This document shows, in pieces, positions 50,134 to 59,245 of a stretch of 64,000 nucleotides of DNA. The stretch comes from Shimia_B sp038525525 (GTDB taxonomy: Bacteria > Pseudomonadota > Alphaproteobacteria > Rhodobacterales > Rhodobacteraceae): contig JBCBHO010000005.1 in the NCBI GenBank assembly GCA_038525525.1, positions 248,001-312,000 on the forward strand. The letters run 5' to 3'. Each line of letters starts with the position of its first letter. The first letter of the stretch is position 1. The notes under the pieces are model-generated. The model saw only the letters and a program-made list of their open reading frames with translations. It searched no databases and was not told where the DNA came from. The position numbers were made by a program, and so were the translations under genes.

Positions 50134-51192
50134 TCAGGCCATGCCACCGAGGACCAGTCGCTCCGCGAGTTGCGCATAGGCAGCTGCCATGGGCCCATCG
50201 CCCGCAGCGACAGGCATGCCTCCGTCGCCCGCCAGCCGCGTCTCCAGATCCACAGGCAAGGCGCCGAGAAATGGCAATCCGAGCGCCTCGGCCTCCGCCG
50301 CCACGCCGCCATGCCCGAAGATCTGCGTTTCGAACCCGCATTTCGGGCAGTGAAAGGTCGACATGTTCTCGATCAGACCAAGCACCGGGGTCTTGAGCGT
50401 GCGGAACATGTCGAGCGCCTTCCGCGCGTCCAGCAGCGCGACATCCTGCGGCGTGCTCACCACAACAGCGCCCGTGAGCTCGGTGCGTTGGCACAGCGTG
50501 AGCTGCACGTCTCCGGTCCCGGGCGGCAGATCCACGATCAGCACGTCGAGATCGCCCCAGGCCACCTGCCCCATCATCTGCTGCAGCGCGCCCATGAGCA
50601 TGGGGCCCCGCCAGACGATGGCTTTCTCGGGCTCGACCATCAGGCCGATCGACATGACGGTGACCCCGTGGGCGGTCATGGGCTCGATCACCTTCCCGTC
50701 CGGCGAGCGGGCGCGCCCTGACAGGCCCATCATGCGCGGCACGGAGGGCCCGTAGATGTCCGCATCGAGGAGGCCCACGCGGCGCCCGCGTTTGGCGAGT
50801 GACACGGCGAGATTGGTGGAGACGGTGCTTTTTCCCACGCCGCCCTTGCCGGAGGCGATGGCCAGAATCCGGTCGACGCCCGTGGGCTTGAGCCGCCCGG
50901 CCTGCTTTTGAGGGTGGCGCCCGACCTTCAGCCCTTTGGGAGGCTCCTTCGCGTCGTGGGCCGTGAGAATGACGGAGACGTCCTCGACCCCCGGCAGCGC
51001 CAGCAGAGCCTTCTCCACGGAGGTCCTGAATTGAGCCAGGGCCTGCGCCTCAGCCGGGCTTTCCGCCTCGATCACGAAGCGGACCTTTCCATCGGCCACG
51101 TTGAGCGCGCGCACCATGTCACGGCTCACGATGTCGCCGCCGCTCGGGAGCGGAAGCCCTCTCAGGGTGTCGAGGATGTCATCACGGGTCAT
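50134..51192 (-). CDS. mrp: Mrp/ApbC-family iron-sulfur carrier ATPase
   Basis: A 352-residue P-loop protein that carries or assembles Fe-S clusters. The N-terminal 85 residues are a MIP18-type domain, followed by the deviant Walker A ASGKGGVGKSTVS (near residue 113) and the cluster-binding CPKCG pair (near residue 284). The ATG at 51192 fits the family. It stands alone, upstream of the long dcw leader on the same strand and divergent from the DUF1127 gene. Confidence 0.94.
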   Translation of the reverse strand: MTRDDILDTLRGLPLPSGGDIVSRDMVRALNVADGKVRFVIEAESPAEAQALAQFRTSVEKALLALPGVEDVSVILTAHDAKEPPKGLKVGRHPQKQAGRLKPTGVDRILAIASGKGGVGKSTVSTNLAVSLAKRGRRVGLLDADIYGPSVPRMMGLSGRARSPDGKVIEPMTAHGVTVMSIGLMVEPEKAIVWRGPMLMGALQQMMGQVAWGDLDVLIVDLPPGTGDVQLTLCQRTELTGAVVVSTPQDVALLDARKALDMFRTLKTPVLGLIENMSTFHCPKCGFETQIFGHGGVAAEAEALGLPFLGALPVDLETRLAGDGGMPVAAGDGPMAAAYAQLAERLVLGGMA

Positions 51193-51344
51193 CGGGCCTC
51201 CTGCGCCTCAAGGACGCGAAATCGGTATGCCACCACGTCCCGGGGTCAAGCCAAATGACGCAGGGACAGACATGCAATTGGTGCATGACGGCGTTGCCGC
51301 ATCGGGGGTTTTGCACCTGCAGCATGCGATTACATAGCGGGCAT

Positions 51345-51392
51345 CAGCGGATGAGCCGTTGAACACCCGAACCCTCAGCGGATGGGCCGCTG
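51345..51392 (+). repeat. duplicated stem-loop in the DUF1127 leader
   Basis: CAGCGGATGAGCCGTTG (51345-51361) and CAGCGGATGGGCCGCTG (51376-51392), 31 bases apart. Each folds as a 6-bp stem with a 5-base loop; the one change in the stem keeps pairing (G-C against G-U). They end 23 bases before the DUF1127 ATG and may control its translation or transcript stability. Confidence 0.5.
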
Positions 51393-51414
51393 GACCGACG
51401 CAGATGAGACAACA

Positions 51415-51633
51415 ATGGCATACGCAAGCAACACCACAGCACCCCTTTCTTTCGGCCTCGTTGCACGGCTTCGCGCCGTCGCGGCTGACGCCGCCGACGC
51501 TTGGGCGCGCTACAGCATGTATCGTCAGACCTTCAACGAGCTGATGGAGCTTTCCGACCGGGAGCTTCAGGATCTCGGCCTTTCCCGCGGCGTGCTCAAG
51601 GCCGTCGCGGCCGAGACGGTCTACGGTAAGTAA
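51415..51633 (+). CDS. DUF1127 (YjiS-like) small protein
   Basis: A 72-residue basic protein with the DUF1127 pattern at its C-terminus (ARYSMYRQTFNELMELSDRELQDLGLSRG). The ATG at 51415 is preferred; one at 51382 lies inside a leader stem-loop. In R. sphaeroides a DUF1127 gene (RSP_6037, CcaF1) precedes the CcsR sRNAs, is induced by RpoHI/RpoHII, and its product affects RNA processing. The same order is seen here, with C-rich hairpin RNAs directly downstream. Function by analogy only. Confidence 0.88.
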   Translation: MAYASNTTAPLSFGLVARLRAVAADAADAWARYSMYRQTFNELMELSDRELQDLGLSRGVLKAVAAETVYGK

Positions 51634-51644
51634 AGACGAACAAA

Positions 51645-51726
51645 GGGCGCCCGATCTCCTCCCACATGGGCGTTCTCTTGAAAGCGGCGACACCTTTTTC
51701 TCCCTGGGTGCCGCCGCTTTTTCTTT
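51645..51726 (+). ncRNA. candidate cuckoo/CcsR-type sRNA 1 (two stem-loops)
   Basis: Begins 11 bases after the DUF1127 stop. The first stem (CGCCC/GGGCG, 51648-51672) shows CTCCTCCC (51656-51663) in its loop, an anti-Shine-Dalgarno-like motif as in the CcsR/cuckoo RNAs of Rhodobacter. The second stem (51681-51720, 14 pairs with one mismatch, loop TTTTTCTCCCT) is followed by TTTTTCTTT and is a good terminator. It is probably cut from the DUF1127 mRNA. Confidence 0.72.
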
Positions 51727-51837
51727 GCAGAGCCCGCGCAGCGAAAACGTTGCAAGCGCTACAAATGAAAAATTTTCACGGAGAGGCGTTTTTTCGTGGA
51801 ACCCGTTTCAAGCGAGCGGAGTTCACCTCGCACATCA

Positions 51838-51930
51838 GGGCGCGTTTCTTCTCTCTCCCTCCCCTTTCGAAGCGCGATCTGCATCAGCGGCGGCACCCTT
51901 CTCTCTCCCCCCTGGGTGCCGCCGCCTATC
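51838..51930 (+). ncRNA. candidate cuckoo/CcsR-type sRNA 2 (two stem-loops)
   Basis: Same build as sRNA 1. The first stem (51841-51848 with 51869-51876, one G-U pair) holds a pyrimidine loop with CTCCCTCCCC. The second is a perfect 12-bp stem (51887-51898 with 51914-51925) with loop TTCTCTCTCCCCCCT. Its GGGTGCCGCCGC arm is identical to that of sRNA 1, pointing to a tandem duplication. The T-run after it is weak. It also lies at the end of the convergent helicase gene. Confidence 0.65.
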
Positions 51931-51965
51931 TTCCCAACAGTCCAGACGTTTGACGTGCGCGCCCG

Positions 51966-54377
51966 TTAGAATGGCACGTCATTGGCCGCGTCAGCGCTCG
52001 TGACGAACTTAGCCACCACCTTTTTCGACCCGGCCTTGTCGAATTCGATCTCCAGCTTGTCGCCCTCGATCTCCATCACCTCGCCGTAGCCGAACTTCTG
52101 GTGGAAGACGCGGTCGCCGACCGTGAAGGCGGAGGTGGCCGTCATGTCGATGACCATGTTCCGGCTTTCCTGCGGCTGGCTCATGCCGCGCCGCTGGCTC
52201 CGCGCCTGAAGCCGTTTCCAACCGGGGGAATTGTAGACATCCGCGCGGCTGGCGCGATCATGGAGGTCCGACTGTGCCGTGGCCTGCAGCACGGGCGAGG
52301 CCTGCCCCATCATGGAGCTGCCCATGCCATAGCCGGATTGGTGCAGGGCCGACGACGTCGTGAGAACGTCGACATGCTCTTCCGGCAGCTCGTCGATAAA
52401 TCGGGAGGGCATGGCCGATTGCCACTGGCCGAAAATGCGACGGTTGCCTGCAAAGGATATCGTGCAGACCTCTTCGGCCCGCGTGATGCCCACGTAGGCG
52501 AGGCGTCTCTCCTCCTCGAGCCCCTTGATGCCGTTCTCGTCCATCGACCGCTGCGACGGGAAGAGCCCGTCCTCCCAGCCCGGCAGGAACACCATCGGGA
52601 ATTCGAGGCCCTTGGCCGCGTGCAAGGTCATGATCGAGACCTTCTCCCCGCCATCGTCCTGTTCGTTGTCCATGACGAGCGAGACGTGCTCGAGGAAGCC
52701 CTGCAAGTTCTCGAAATTCTCCAGCGCTTTCACGAGCTCCTTCAGGTTCTCCAGTCGCCCGGGCGCCTCTGGTGTCTTTTCGTTCTGCCAATGGGCGGTG
52801 TAGCCGCTCTCATCGAGGATCATCTGCGCGAGTTCGACATGGGTGTCTTCCTCGTCGCGGACCTGCCGGTTCCAGCGGTCGAGGCCTTCCACGAGGTCCC
52901 GGAGGTTGGATCCGCCCTTGCCTTTGATCTGCCCGGCTTGCACGGCAAGCTTTGCACCTTCGAAAAGCGACACGCCGTTCGACCGCGCCATGACCTGGAT
53001 CGTCTGGACCGCCTTGTCGCCCAATCCGCGCTTGGGGGTGTTCACGATCCGCTCGAAAGCGAGATCGTCGTCGAGCGAGACGGCCAGGCGGAAATAGGCC
53101 ATGGCGTCCCGGATCTCCATGCGCTCGTAAAAGCGCGGCCCGCCGATGACGCGGTAGGGCAGCCCAATTGTCAGGAAGCGGTCTTCGAAGGCGCGCATCT
53201 GATGCGAGGCGCGCACGAGTATCGCCATCTTGTCCAGCCCGAAGGGATGCATGCCACGCGTGCCCTTCTGGGCGGCTTCGATTTCCTCGCCGATCCAGCG
53301 CGCCTCTTCCTCGCCGTCCCAGTGCCCGATGAGGCGGACTTTCTCGCCCTCCTCGAGCTCGGTGTAGAGGGTCTTGCCCAACCGGCTCTCATTGGCGTCG
53401 ATGACGCCAGAGGCTGCGCCGAGGATGTGGGGCGTGGAGCGGTAATTCTGCTCGAGCCGGATCACCTTCGCGCCCGGAAAATCCTTTTCGAAGCGCAGGA
53501 TGTTGCCAACTTCCGCGCCACGCCAGCCATAGATCGACTGGTCGTCATCGCCCACGCAGCAGATGTTGCGATGCGATTGCGCGAGGAGGCGCAGCCACAT
53601 GTACTGCGCGACGTTGGTGTCCTGGTACTCGTCCACGAGGATGTAGCGGAACCAGCGCTGGTATTGCTCGAGAATATCCGTGTGTTCTTGGAAGATCGTA
53701 ACGCAGTGCAGCAGCAGATCGCCGAAATCAGTCGCGTTGAGCTCCTTCAGGCGCGCCTGGTATTGCGCGTAGATCTCCGGGCCCCGGTGGTTGAAGGCCG
53801 AGGCCTCCGAGGCGGGCACCTTCTCGGGCGTCCAGGCGCGGTTCTTCCAGCTGTCGATGATCCCGGAGAGCATGCGGGGCGGCCACCGCTTCTCGTCGAT
53901 CTCGTTGGCCACGATCAGTTGCTTGAGCAGGCGAAGCTGATCATCGGTGTCGAGGATCGTGAAGTTCGATTTCAGCCCGACAAGCTCCGCATGGCGGCGA
54001 AGGAGCTGGACCGAGATGGAGTGGAACGTCCCCATCCAGCGCATGCCGGCATCCTCGCGCCGCAAGAGCCCGGCAACGCGCGACTTCATCTCTCGCGCGG
54101 CCTTGTTGGTGAACGTCACGGCGAGGATCTCATTTTCGCGTGCCGTGCCGGTGTGGAGAAGATGCGCGATGCGCGTCGTCAGGGCCTTCGTCTTCCCTGT
54201 GCCTGCGCCCGCCAGCATCAAGACGGGGCCATCGAGCGCCTCAACCGCCTCGCGTTGCGCATCATTGAGCCCATCCATGTAGGGGCCGACACCGCCGCTC
54301 TGGGCTGCAACGGCGCGCTGCGAAAGGCTCGGCTTCGCAGCCTCCTCGAAGGCGTCGAAATCGTCATAACTGCTCAT
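51966..54377 (-). CDS. uvrD: UvrD/PcrA-type DNA helicase
   Basis: An 803-residue superfamily 1A 3'-5' helicase for nucleotide excision and mismatch repair. The motifs are AGAGTGKTKALTTR (Walker A), DEYQDTN (motif II), GDDDQSIYGWRGAE (motif III), TLHAAKGLEFP (motif V) and YVGITRAEE (motif VI). The C-terminal tail (VGDRVFHQKFGYGEVMEIEGD) is the Tudor-like RNA polymerase-binding domain of this family. The ATG at 54377 is preferred; the frame extends to 54467 and would then overlap the divergent lldD start. Confidence 0.94.
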   Translation of the reverse strand: MSSYDDFDAFEEAAKPSLSQRAVAAQSGGVGPYMDGLNDAQREAVEALDGPVLMLAGAGTGKTKALTTRIAHLLHTGTARENEILAVTFTNKAAREMKSRVAGLLRREDAGMRWMGTFHSISVQLLRRHAELVGLKSNFTILDTDDQLRLLKQLIVANEIDEKRWPPRMLSGIIDSWKNRAWTPEKVPASEASAFNHRGPEIYAQYQARLKELNATDFGDLLLHCVTIFQEHTDILEQYQRWFRYILVDEYQDTNVAQYMWLRLLAQSHRNICCVGDDDQSIYGWRGAEVGNILRFEKDFPGAKVIRLEQNYRSTPHILGAASGVIDANESRLGKTLYTELEEGEKVRLIGHWDGEEEARWIGEEIEAAQKGTRGMHPFGLDKMAILVRASHQMRAFEDRFLTIGLPYRVIGGPRFYERMEIRDAMAYFRLAVSLDDDLAFERIVNTPKRGLGDKAVQTIQVMARSNGVSLFEGAKLAVQAGQIKGKGGSNLRDLVEGLDRWNRQVRDEEDTHVELAQMILDESGYTAHWQNEKTPEAPGRLENLKELVKALENFENLQGFLEHVSLVMDNEQDDGGEKVSIMTLHAAKGLEFPMVFLPGWEDGLFPSQRSMDENGIKGLEEERRLAYVGITRAEEVCTISFAGNRRIFGQWQSAMPSRFIDELPEEHVDVLTTSSALHQSGYGMGSSMMGQASPVLQATAQSDLHDRASRADVYNSPGWKRLQARSQRRGMSQPQESRNMVIDMTATSAFTVGDRVFHQKFGYGEVMEIEGDKLEIEFDKAGSKKVVAKFVTSADAANDVPF

Positions 54378-54465
54378 GGCCGAGAATGTAGCGTGCGCGG
54401 CCTCAAAGGGGAAGTTCGCAGATTGTTCGCTTGCGCGCGGCTGAGCAGCGCAGGAGGGTGCGGCC

Positions 54466-55605
54466 ATGGACCTCGATCTCTCCTACCCCGCCGTCGACGA
54501 TCTCAAGCGCCGCGCCAAGCGCCGCCTTCCGCATTTCGCATACGAGTATCTCGACAGCGGCACGGGACGTGAGCTGCAGGTGCAGCGGAACAGGGACGCG
54601 CTCGACGCGGTGCAATTTCTGCCAGACGTCCTCGTGGGAAACGTCGATCCTGACTGGACCACCCCCTTCATGGGAACGGATTACGCGCGGCCATTCGGGA
54701 TCGCGCCGGTGGGCATGAGCGGGATGATCTGGCCCGGCGCGGAACGGCTGCTCGCGCAGGGGGCGGCGCGGCACACCCTGCCCTACTGCCTGAGCACGGT
54801 GGCCACCAAGGTGCCTGAAGATGTGGGCCAGCACGCGGGGGACATGGGCTGGTTCCAGCTCTATTGCCCCGAGAACGAAGAGATCCGCCGCGACATGCTG
54901 CGCCGTGCAAAGAACGCGGGCTTCTCCAAACTCGTCTTCACCCTCGATGTCCCCGATGACAGCCGGCGGGAGCGGCAGCGGCGCGCGAACCTGTCGCTGC
55001 CTCCCAAGATCACGCCGCGCTTTGTCTGGGAGCTCGTCACACATCCCGGCTGGTCGCTTGGCACGCTCCGGGAAGGCGTGCCGCGGATCGCGCTGGCAGA
55101 AAGCTACCTGGAGAAGCACGATCCCCGCTCCTCCCTCGATCATGCCGGACACCTCATTCGCGGCAAGCCGGACTGGGACACGCTCAAATGGGTGCGCGAT
55201 GTCTGGGAGGGAGACCTGATCATGAAGGGCGTGCTAGACCCCGCCCTCGCCGAGCGGCTCATGGAAGAAGGCGCCGATGCGATCTGGGTGTCGAACCACG
55301 GGGGCCGCCAGTTCGAGCCCGGGCCTGCGGCCATCGAGCAGCTCCCGCTGATCCGGGCGGCCCTGCCCGACGCCCCGCTTATCTACGATTCAGGCGTCAC
55401 GACCGGGGCCGATGTCATGCGCGCGCTGGCGCTCGGTGCGGACTTCGTGATGCTTGGTCGGGCGTGGCACTACGCGGTCGCGGCCTTCGGCGCAGCGGGC
55501 ATCGACCATCTCGTCCACATCCTGACCGACGACATGAAGCTCTCGATGGCTCAGATCGGTGCTCACTCCTTGAGCGATCTGCCGCGCAGATTGATGCGCA
55601 ACTAG
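54466..55605 (+). CDS. lldD: FMN-dependent alpha-hydroxy-acid (L-lactate) dehydrogenase
   Basis: A 379-residue FMN enzyme of the LldD/glycolate oxidase family, acting at the membrane to oxidise L-lactate or a similar acid. The FMN/catalytic motif SNHGGRQ is near residue 277, and YDSGVTTGADVMRALALGA follows; GMSGMIWPGAE is in the N-terminal half. The start has GGAGGG upstream. With the D-lactate-type enzyme at 23662 and pyruvate carboxylase next door, the host can probably grow on lactate. The substrate is inferred. Confidence 0.9.
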   Translation: MDLDLSYPAVDDLKRRAKRRLPHFAYEYLDSGTGRELQVQRNRDALDAVQFLPDVLVGNVDPDWTTPFMGTDYARPFGIAPVGMSGMIWPGAERLLAQGAARHTLPYCLSTVATKVPEDVGQHAGDMGWFQLYCPENEEIRRDMLRRAKNAGFSKLVFTLDVPDDSRRERQRRANLSLPPKITPRFVWELVTHPGWSLGTLREGVPRIALAESYLEKHDPRSSLDHAGHLIRGKPDWDTLKWVRDVWEGDLIMKGVLDPALAERLMEEGADAIWVSNHGGRQFEPGPAAIEQLPLIRAALPDAPLIYDSGVTTGADVMRALALGADFVMLGRAWHYAVAAFGAAGIDHLVHILTDDMKLSMAQIGAHSLSDLPRRLMRN

Positions 55606-55716
55606 CTTCTTGTCCGAAACGGCAATTTCCGGCCCCCGCCTCCCCATTTCCACTGATTGCCGGAGGGCCTAAAACCACATAACCACGCGCTACCACTCTC
55701 AAGCGGGGACATCTCC

Positions 55717-58700
55717 TTGGCCGAATTCCAGAAAATCCTCATCGCCAACCGCGGCGAGATCGCCATCCGCGTCATGCGCGCGGCCAACGAGCTCGGAAAA
55801 AAGACGGTGGCCGTCTTCGCCGAGGAGGACAAGCTGGGGCTCCACCGCTTCAAGGCCGACGAAGCCTACCGGATCGGTGAGGGCTTAGGACCGGTGCAGG
55901 CCTATCTCTCCATCGAAGAGATCATTCGCGTGGCCAAGATGTGCGGCGCGGATGCGATCCATCCCGGCTACGGCCTCCTGTCGGAAAACCCCGATTTCGT
56001 GGATGCCTGCACGGAGGCCGGGATCACGTTCATCGGCCCGAAGGCCGAAACCATGCGCGCCCTGGGCGACAAGGCCAGCGCGCGTCGCGTGGCCATCGAG
56101 GCTGGCGTCCCTGTCATCCCGGCCACCGATGTGCTCGGCGACGACATGAAAGCCATCAAGACAGAGGCGAAAGAGATCGGTTATCCGCTGATGCTCAAGG
56201 CCTCCTGGGGCGGCGGCGGGCGCGGCATGCGGCCCATCATGTCCGAAGACGAGCTCGAGGAAAAAGTGCTCGAAGGACGTCGCGAGGCCGAGGCCGCCTT
56301 TGGCAACGGCGAGGGCTACCTCGAGAAGATGATCCTAAAGGCGCGCCACGTTGAGGTGCAGATCCTCGGCGACAAGAACGGCGAGATCTACCACCTCTAC
56401 GAGCGGGACTGCTCCGTCCAGCGCCGCAACCAGAAGGTCGTCGAGCGCGCCCCTGCGCCTTACCTCTCGCCGGCTCAACGCGAGGAAATCTGCGCGCTCG
56501 GCCGCAAGATCTGCGAGCACGTGAACTACGAATGCGCGGGCACGGTCGAGTTCCTGATGGATATGGCCACCGGCCATTTCTACTTCATCGAGGTCAATCC
56601 GCGCGTCCAGGTGGAGCACACCGTCACCGAGGAAGTGACCGGCATCGATATCGTCCAGGCACAGATCAAGATCGCGGAGGGCAAGAGCCTCATCGAAGCG
56701 ACCGGCATCGCAAGCCAGTACGACGTCCAGCTCTCTGGCCATGCCATCCAGTGCCGCGTGACGACGGAAGACCCGCTCAACAACTTCATTCCTGACTATG
56801 GCCGCATCACCGCCTATCGCGGGGCGACGGGCATGGGCATTCGCCTCGACGGGGGCACGGCCTATTCGGGCGCGGTCATCACGCGCTACTACGACTCGCT
56901 GCTGGAAAAGGTCACCGCCTGGGCCCCGACCCCCGAAGCCGCCATCGCGCGGATGGATCGCGCGCTGCGCGAGTTTCGCATCAGGGGCGTAAGCACCAAC
57001 ATCGCCTTCGTCGAGAACCTGCTCAAGCACCCGACCTTTCTCAACTACGAGTACCACACGAAGTTCATCGACGAGACGCCGGAGCTCTTCTCGTTCAAGA
57101 AACGCCGCGACCGCGCCACGAAGATCCTCACCTACATCGCCGACATTTCTGTCAACGGTCACCCGGAGACGCTGGACCGCCCAAAACCACGGGCCGATGT
57201 GAAGGACCCGCGACCCCCGGCGCCAAGGACAGAGGCGCCCACCCCGGGGACACGCAACATCCTCGAGGAATTCGGGCCACAAGCGGTCGCCGACTGGATG
57301 AAGGAGCAAAAACAGCTTCTCATCACCGACACGACGATGCGCGACGGGCACCAGTCTCTCCTCGCCACGCGCATGCGCTCCATTGACATGATCCGGGTGG
57401 CACCGACCTACGCGGCCAACATGCCCGGCCTCTTCAGCCTCGAATGCTGGGGCGGCGCGACGTTCGACGTGGCCTACCGCTTCCTCCAGGAATGTCCGTG
57501 GCAGCGGCTCCGCGATATCCGCGCGCGCGTGCCCAACATCATGACCCAGATGCTCCTGCGCGGGGCGAACGGCGTGGGCTACACGAACTACCCCGACAAC
57601 GTCGTGCAGTTCTTCGTGAAACAGGCCGCCGAGACGGGGATCGACGTCTTCCGCGTCTTCGACTCGCTCAATTGGGTCGAGAACATGCGCGTGGCCATGG
57701 ATGCCGTGATCGCGAATGAAAAGGTCTGCGAAGGCACCGTTTGCTACACCGGCGACATCCTCAATCCCGAGCGCTCGAAATACGATGTGAAATACTACGT
57801 CGCCATGGCCAAGGAGCTCGAGAAGGCGGGCGCCCATGTGCTGGGCCTCAAGGACATGGCAGGCCTTCTGAAGCCCGCCGCCGCCCGCGTCCTCATCAAG
57901 GCCCTGAAGGACGAGGTCGGCCTACCGATCCATTTCCACACCCACGACACGGCCGGGATCGCGACGGCGACCATCCTCGCCGCCGCCGAAGCCGGCGTCG
58001 ACGCCGTGGACGCGGCCATGGACAGCTTCTCCGGAAACACGTCGCAGGCGACGCTCGGCACGGTCGTGGAAGCCTTGCAGGGCGATGAGCGCGACACCGG
58101 CCTCTCCATCGCGGCCATCCGCGACATCTCCAATTACTTCGAGACGGTCCGCGGCCACTACGCGGCCTTCGAAAGCGGGCTGCAGGCGCCCGCGTCGGAA
58201 GTCTACCTCCACGAGATGCCCGGCGGGCAATTCACCAACCTGAAGGCGCAAGCCCGTTCGCTCGGTCTCGAGGAGCGCTGGCACGAAGTGGCGCAGACCT
58301 ATGCTGACGTGAACCAGATGTTCGGGGACATCGTGAAGGTGACCCCTTCCTCCAAGGTCGTGGGCGACATGGCGCTGATGATGGTCTCCCAAGGTCTCAC
58401 CCGCGCCGATGTCGAGGGGGACATCGACGTCGCCTTCCCTGACTCCGTCATCGATATGATGCGCGGAAATCTGGGGCAGCCGCCCGGCGGATGGCCGAAA
58501 GGCATCCAGAAGAAAGCGCTCAAGGGCGAAAAGGGCTCCACCAAGCGGCCCGGGGCAGAGCTCCCGCCGGTGGATCTCGACGCGGTCCGCGCGGATGTCT
58601 CCAAGCAGATGGAAGGCAAGATCGTCGATGACGAGGATCTCAACGGGTACCTGATGTATCCCAAGGTGTTCCTCGATTACATGGGCCGTCACCGGACCTA

Positions 58701-59157
58701 CGGGCCCGTTCGGACGCTACCCACGAAGACTTTCTTCTACGGCATGCAGCCCGGCGAGGAGATCACCGCCGAGATCGACCCGGGCAAGACCCTCGAGATC
58801 CGCATGCAGGCCATGGGCGAGACGAACGAGGACGGGGAGGCGAAGGTCTTCTTCGAGCTCAACGGCCAGCCCCGCGTTATCCGGGTCCCGAACCGCGCGG
58901 TGCAAGCGACGAAGGTGAGCCGCCCGAAGGCCGATCCCACCAACGCAAACCACATCGGGGCCCCCATGCCCGGCGTTGTCGCGAGCGTGGCGGCGCAGGC
59001 GGGCGCGAAGGTGAAGGAAGGCGATCTCCTCCTCACGATCGAGGCGATGAAGATGGAGACCGGCATCCACGCGGACCGGGACGGCGTCGTGGCAGCGGTC
59101 CACATCACGCCCGGCGCCCAGATTGACGCGAAGGATCTTCTCGTCGAGCTGGAGTGA
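55717..59157 (+). CDS. pyc: pyruvate carboxylase
   Basis: An 1146-residue biotin enzyme that makes oxaloacetate from pyruvate and bicarbonate. The order is biotin carboxylase (1-460, ILIANRGEIAIRVMRA at the start), carboxyltransferase (from about 538, TTMRDGHQSLLATRMR), and biotinyl domain with the biotin lysine at 1112 in EAMKME. The start is a TTG at 55717 (read MAEFQKIL) with CGGGGAC upstream; no in-frame ATG is near, and another TTG at 55657 would add a non-family extension. Fills the TCA cycle beside the lactate oxidation gene. Confidence 0.96.
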   Translation: MAEFQKILIANRGEIAIRVMRAANELGKKTVAVFAEEDKLGLHRFKADEAYRIGEGLGPVQAYLSIEEIIRVAKMCGADAIHPGYGLLSENPDFVDACTEAGITFIGPKAETMRALGDKASARRVAIEAGVPVIPATDVLGDDMKAIKTEAKEIGYPLMLKASWGGGGRGMRPIMSEDELEEKVLEGRREAEAAFGNGEGYLEKMILKARHVEVQILGDKNGEIYHLYERDCSVQRRNQKVVERAPAPYLSPAQREEICALGRKICEHVNYECAGTVEFLMDMATGHFYFIEVNPRVQVEHTVTEEVTGIDIVQAQIKIAEGKSLIEATGIASQYDVQLSGHAIQCRVTTEDPLNNFIPDYGRITAYRGATGMGIRLDGGTAYSGAVITRYYDSLLEKVTAWAPTPEAAIARMDRALREFRIRGVSTNIAFVENLLKHPTFLNYEYHTKFIDETPELFSFKKRRDRATKILTYIADISVNGHPETLDRPKPRADVKDPRPPAPRTEAPTPGTRNILEEFGPQAVADWMKEQKQLLITDTTMRDGHQSLLATRMRSIDMIRVAPTYAANMPGLFSLECWGGATFDVAYRFLQECPWQRLRDIRARVPNIMTQMLLRGANGVGYTNYPDNVVQFFVKQAAETGIDVFRVFDSLNWVENMRVAMDAVIANEKVCEGTVCYTGDILNPERSKYDVKYYVAMAKELEKAGAHVLGLKDMAGLLKPAAARVLIKALKDEVGLPIHFHTHDTAGIATATILAAAEAGVDAVDAAMDSFSGNTSQATLGTVVEALQGDERDTGLSIAAIRDISNYFETVRGHYAAFESGLQAPASEVYLHEMPGGQFTNLKAQARSLGLEERWHEVAQTYADVNQMFGDIVKVTPSSKVVGDMALMMVSQGLTRADVEGDIDVAFPDSVIDMMRGNLGQPPGGWPKGIQKKALKGEKGSTKRPGAELPPVDLDAVRADVSKQMEGKIVDDEDLNGYLMYPKVFLDYMGRHRTYGPVRTLPTKTFFYGMQPGEEITAEIDPGKTLEIRMQAMGETNEDGEAKVFFELNGQPRVIRVPNRAVQATKVSRPKADPTNANHIGAPMPGVVASVAAQAGAKVKEGDLLLTIEAMKMETGIHADRDGVVAAVHITPGAQIDAKDLLVELE

Positions 59158-59192
59158 GCGAGCCCGAAGGGCGCGCGTTCTCAAAATGAAAA

Positions 59193-59221
59193 CGCCCGGC
59201 CAGGGATGACCTGGCCGGGCG
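59193..59221. terminator. bidirectional terminator between pyc and the curlin-repeat gene
   Basis: A perfect 12-bp stem (CGCCCGGCCAGG/CCTGGCCGGGCG) with loop GATGA. On the minus strand TTTTCATTTT follows; on the plus strand the tail is the weaker CTTTGGTTCTT. It lies between convergent genes and should serve both. Confidence 0.87.
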
Positions 59222-59245
59222 CTTTGGTTCTTGGGCTCTGCAGGC

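Noticed and set aside
50018..50494. Open frame of 158 codons on the minus strand overlapping mrp
   Set aside because: The part inside mrp is a shadow and the unique tail (50018-50133) has no resemblance to a known protein.
52101..54572. Open frame of 823 codons antisense to uvrD
   Set aside because: Mirror frame; the helicase motifs are all on the minus strand.
56335..57837. Open frame of 500 codons antisense to pyc
   Set aside because: Mirror frame without motifs, inside a conserved enzyme gene.
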